A stretch of 64,000 nucleotides of DNA from Tomocerus qinae (taxonomy: Eukaryota > Arthropoda > Collembola > Entomobryomorpha > Tomoceridae): the NCBI GenBank assembly GCA_020055645.1, contig CM034546.1:94426001-94490000 (forward strand), written 5' to 3'. Positions 62,148-64,000 of the stretch are shown piece after piece. The notes beneath the pieces were generated by a model. That model did not search any database. It saw nothing but the letters and a program-made list of their open reading frames with translations, and was not told where the DNA came from. Numbering within the stretch: position 1 is the stretch's first letter; every line of letters begins with the position of its first letter. The translations under genes and the position numbers were made by a program.

Positions 62148-63682
62148 TCACGCGCCTGCTTTCACTTTCACACACTCTTTGAATTTGAAATCTTCATCAG
62201 AATCTTTGCCAATATCGGCGATTTTGACAATTCCTCCTGAAGATTTTTTTCCTGATTGGTATTGCTTGTGACTTTCGTTGATTTTTATCTTTTGCTCAGT
62301 TGATTTCTGCGGTTGACTCTGGGTGACAATCACCTCTGTCTTGGAAGGATCTGATGTTTTGATTTCAACTCGTGATTTTGAATCTTGAAAACCAGGAGCA
62401 CAATCAAAGTGAGTTTCTACAGTACCATTGTTGTTTATGGTAGTTTTCACTTCTGTCGATGTTTTAGGCTCCCCGAGGCGAATTTTCGCCCCTGAATTTT
62501 CTAAGTTGATGTTGACTTTGTTGGAAGTATTTTTTGGGTCTCTTCTTGCAGCCAAAGCTGCTCCCATGAGTTTCCCTAGAGGAAGTAAAAGCTCAAGCTC
62601 CATATTGGTTGTAGATTTTACATTTTGCGTAACTGTTGTAGTGGTAACATAAGGATCTGACGATGTAGTTGTCGTTGACGAAGAATTTATCGTTGGTTTT
62701 CCATTCACAGATGATGTTACTTCAACCAAGTTTGGTTGTTTTTCCGGTTTCTTGCTCGAAATCGTTTCGTAAGTTGGTGTTGCTTTATACATTTTAGACT
62801 TCCCGCTTTGGCTTTGTCCACTAGGTGAAATTAGTGACGAGTAGTTATGCCCTCCGCGGGAAAACTGACTTGTGTAACTCGGATAGCGTCGTCGATAAAA
62901 GTCATAAGAATTTTTATAACTGCTGTTGTTAGAATTTGGAGGTGGGGCCATTGGATTTCCTGGGATTTGCAAAGTTGGGGGTAAGTTATGATTAGTGTTA
63001 ATGGAAGAATAGCGATTATTAATTAAAGCATATGTAGCGCTGGCACTGGTTGATGGACAAGGGCTGTGACTCTGGCTGTTACTATTGCTAAAACTATTAC
63101 TAAAATTTAGACTTTGTTGTCCTTGGCTGCCGTAACCTAAACTAGAAGCTGCTTGGCTCAGAGTGGAACACCTGGAGGATTCCCCACGATGAAAACCCGG
63201 AAATGCGGGATGGCTCGGAGAAATCTGTGAACTGTTGTTATTATTGCCTGTGTTATTATTAGGAGTGTCGTAGAAAGGCCCTTCATCCAAAATAGAAATA
63301 GATCTTCGACTGCTCGGCCGATCTCTTATCGGTGGCAAAGAATTCCATTTCCCATTCGAACAAGCTCCCAAACTACTTAGTGCCGAAAAAAGCTCTGTGT
63401 CATCCGACCCGAGATGGTCTTCGAATCTCGCCTGTCCCTGTCTATCTTGTACAGACAGTAAAGCCCCTTGAGAACATTTGAGTCTCGTCAAATGCTCAAT
63501 TGAGCTGCTAGAAGACGTTTGTGTTGATGTTGAAGCCACTTTTGGATTATTACTTGCTGGTTTTTTCTTTGACGCTTCTGGGGAGGATTCTGGAGTTAAA
63601 GATGAGTCACCAGTTGCTTTCTCATTCCTTGGTTTGCTGCTTGAGCGACGGAATGGGAATAACTTGCTCAGAAATGATTTAT
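62148..63682 (-). CDS. Last exon of a second Storkhead-like gene (5' part outside window)
   Basis: One long terminal exon on the minus strand: acceptor ttattttcgcag with the exon from 63682, entered in phase 1, and TGA at 62150-62148, about 511 residues. It matches the last exon of the plus-strand Storkhead gene in entry phase and in ordered blocks: FLSKLFPFRRS against FLSRLLNFRRS right after the splice site, then STQTS, SPCPSTS, YDFYRRRYP (62880-62906), and TVTQNVKS followed by MELELLLPLGKLMGAALAAR (within 62538-62603). Between the blocks the sequence is diverged, with Asn/Ser/Thr-rich runs. The C-terminal 170 residues are charged. The first ATG of the open frame (63539) is internal and not a start. 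The upstream exons, where a winged helix would be, lie beyond 64,000. Whether the gene is intact cannot be judged. It could alternatively be a gene sharing only this tail. Confidence 0.85.
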
Positions 63683-64000
63683 CTGCGAAAATAAATCCAT
63701 TACCATATGATAAGAAACCTTTTTACCTATACAGTTCATTTACTCTTGAAAATGCAAAAAATAATATCAAAAAAGGAAATGCTATGTTGGGATACTATTC
63801 TGGTTTGTATGAGGTACTTGTGCACTCGATTAAAAGATACAAGAAGCCAAGATTCTAAACGAGAAAACAATGTTGCTGCATATCTGATTTATACATTCTA
63901 CCTAGACATTTAGATTCTACTATAACACATTCCAAAAGATGCAAGACAAGACTTGACCAGCTCAAACAATGAAGATTAGATTACATAGTATTATGTTAAT
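63683..64000 (-). other. Intron of the second Storkhead-like gene
   Basis: Sequence upstream of the acceptor at 63683-63684. A frame open on the plus strand here is antisense to the exon and runs into the intron without recognisable content. The preceding exon was not found before the window edge. Confidence 0.6.

Noticed and set aside
62428..62652. Plus-strand open frame over the second Storkhead-like exon
   Set aside because: Antisense shadow of a coding exon whose reading is supported by the paralogue on the other strand.

Overview
The window is AT-rich eukaryotic nuclear DNA with multi-exon genes, short GT-AG introns, AATAAA poly(A) signals and long gene-poor stretches. The gene families (a secreted multi-exon serpin, an ABCC4-type transporter, Storkhead/knockout winged-helix genes) and the compact introns suggest an arthropod. 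No species is assigned. All gene models were built by reading splice sites and codon phase by eye. Every junction in the three complete genes keeps frame.

Layout. (1) 1-6.8 kb is mostly non-coding, with two weak candidate exons near the left edge (408-684 on +, 819-1027 on -). (2) 6,954-8,973 (-) holds a six-exon secreted serpin of 434 residues with an inhibitory-type hinge and an Arg near P1. (3) 9-17.7 kb is gene-free but carries a 26-bp tandem duplication and a striking 360-bp array of 36 decamers in exact register. (4) 17,715-25,152 (+) holds a full ABCC4/MRP4-like exporter (26 coding exons per transcript, 1,351 residues). It has two 80-nt mutually exclusive exons in the second membrane domain, and its first Walker A motif lacks the usual Ser/Thr after Lys. 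(5) 26,620-32,877 (+) holds a seven-exon Storkhead-box gene (STOX1 / Drosophila knockout family, 854 residues). (6) 33-62 kb is about 29 kb with no convincing gene. (7) 62,148-63,682 (-) is the large last exon of a second, diverged Storkhead-like gene. It faces the first one tail to tail, and its 5' exons, including any winged helix, lie beyond the right edge.

The serpin, transporter and Storkhead genes are not expected to form one pathway. The most interesting content is the inverted Storkhead paralogue pair, the phase-enforced mutually exclusive exons in the transporter, and the decamer array.
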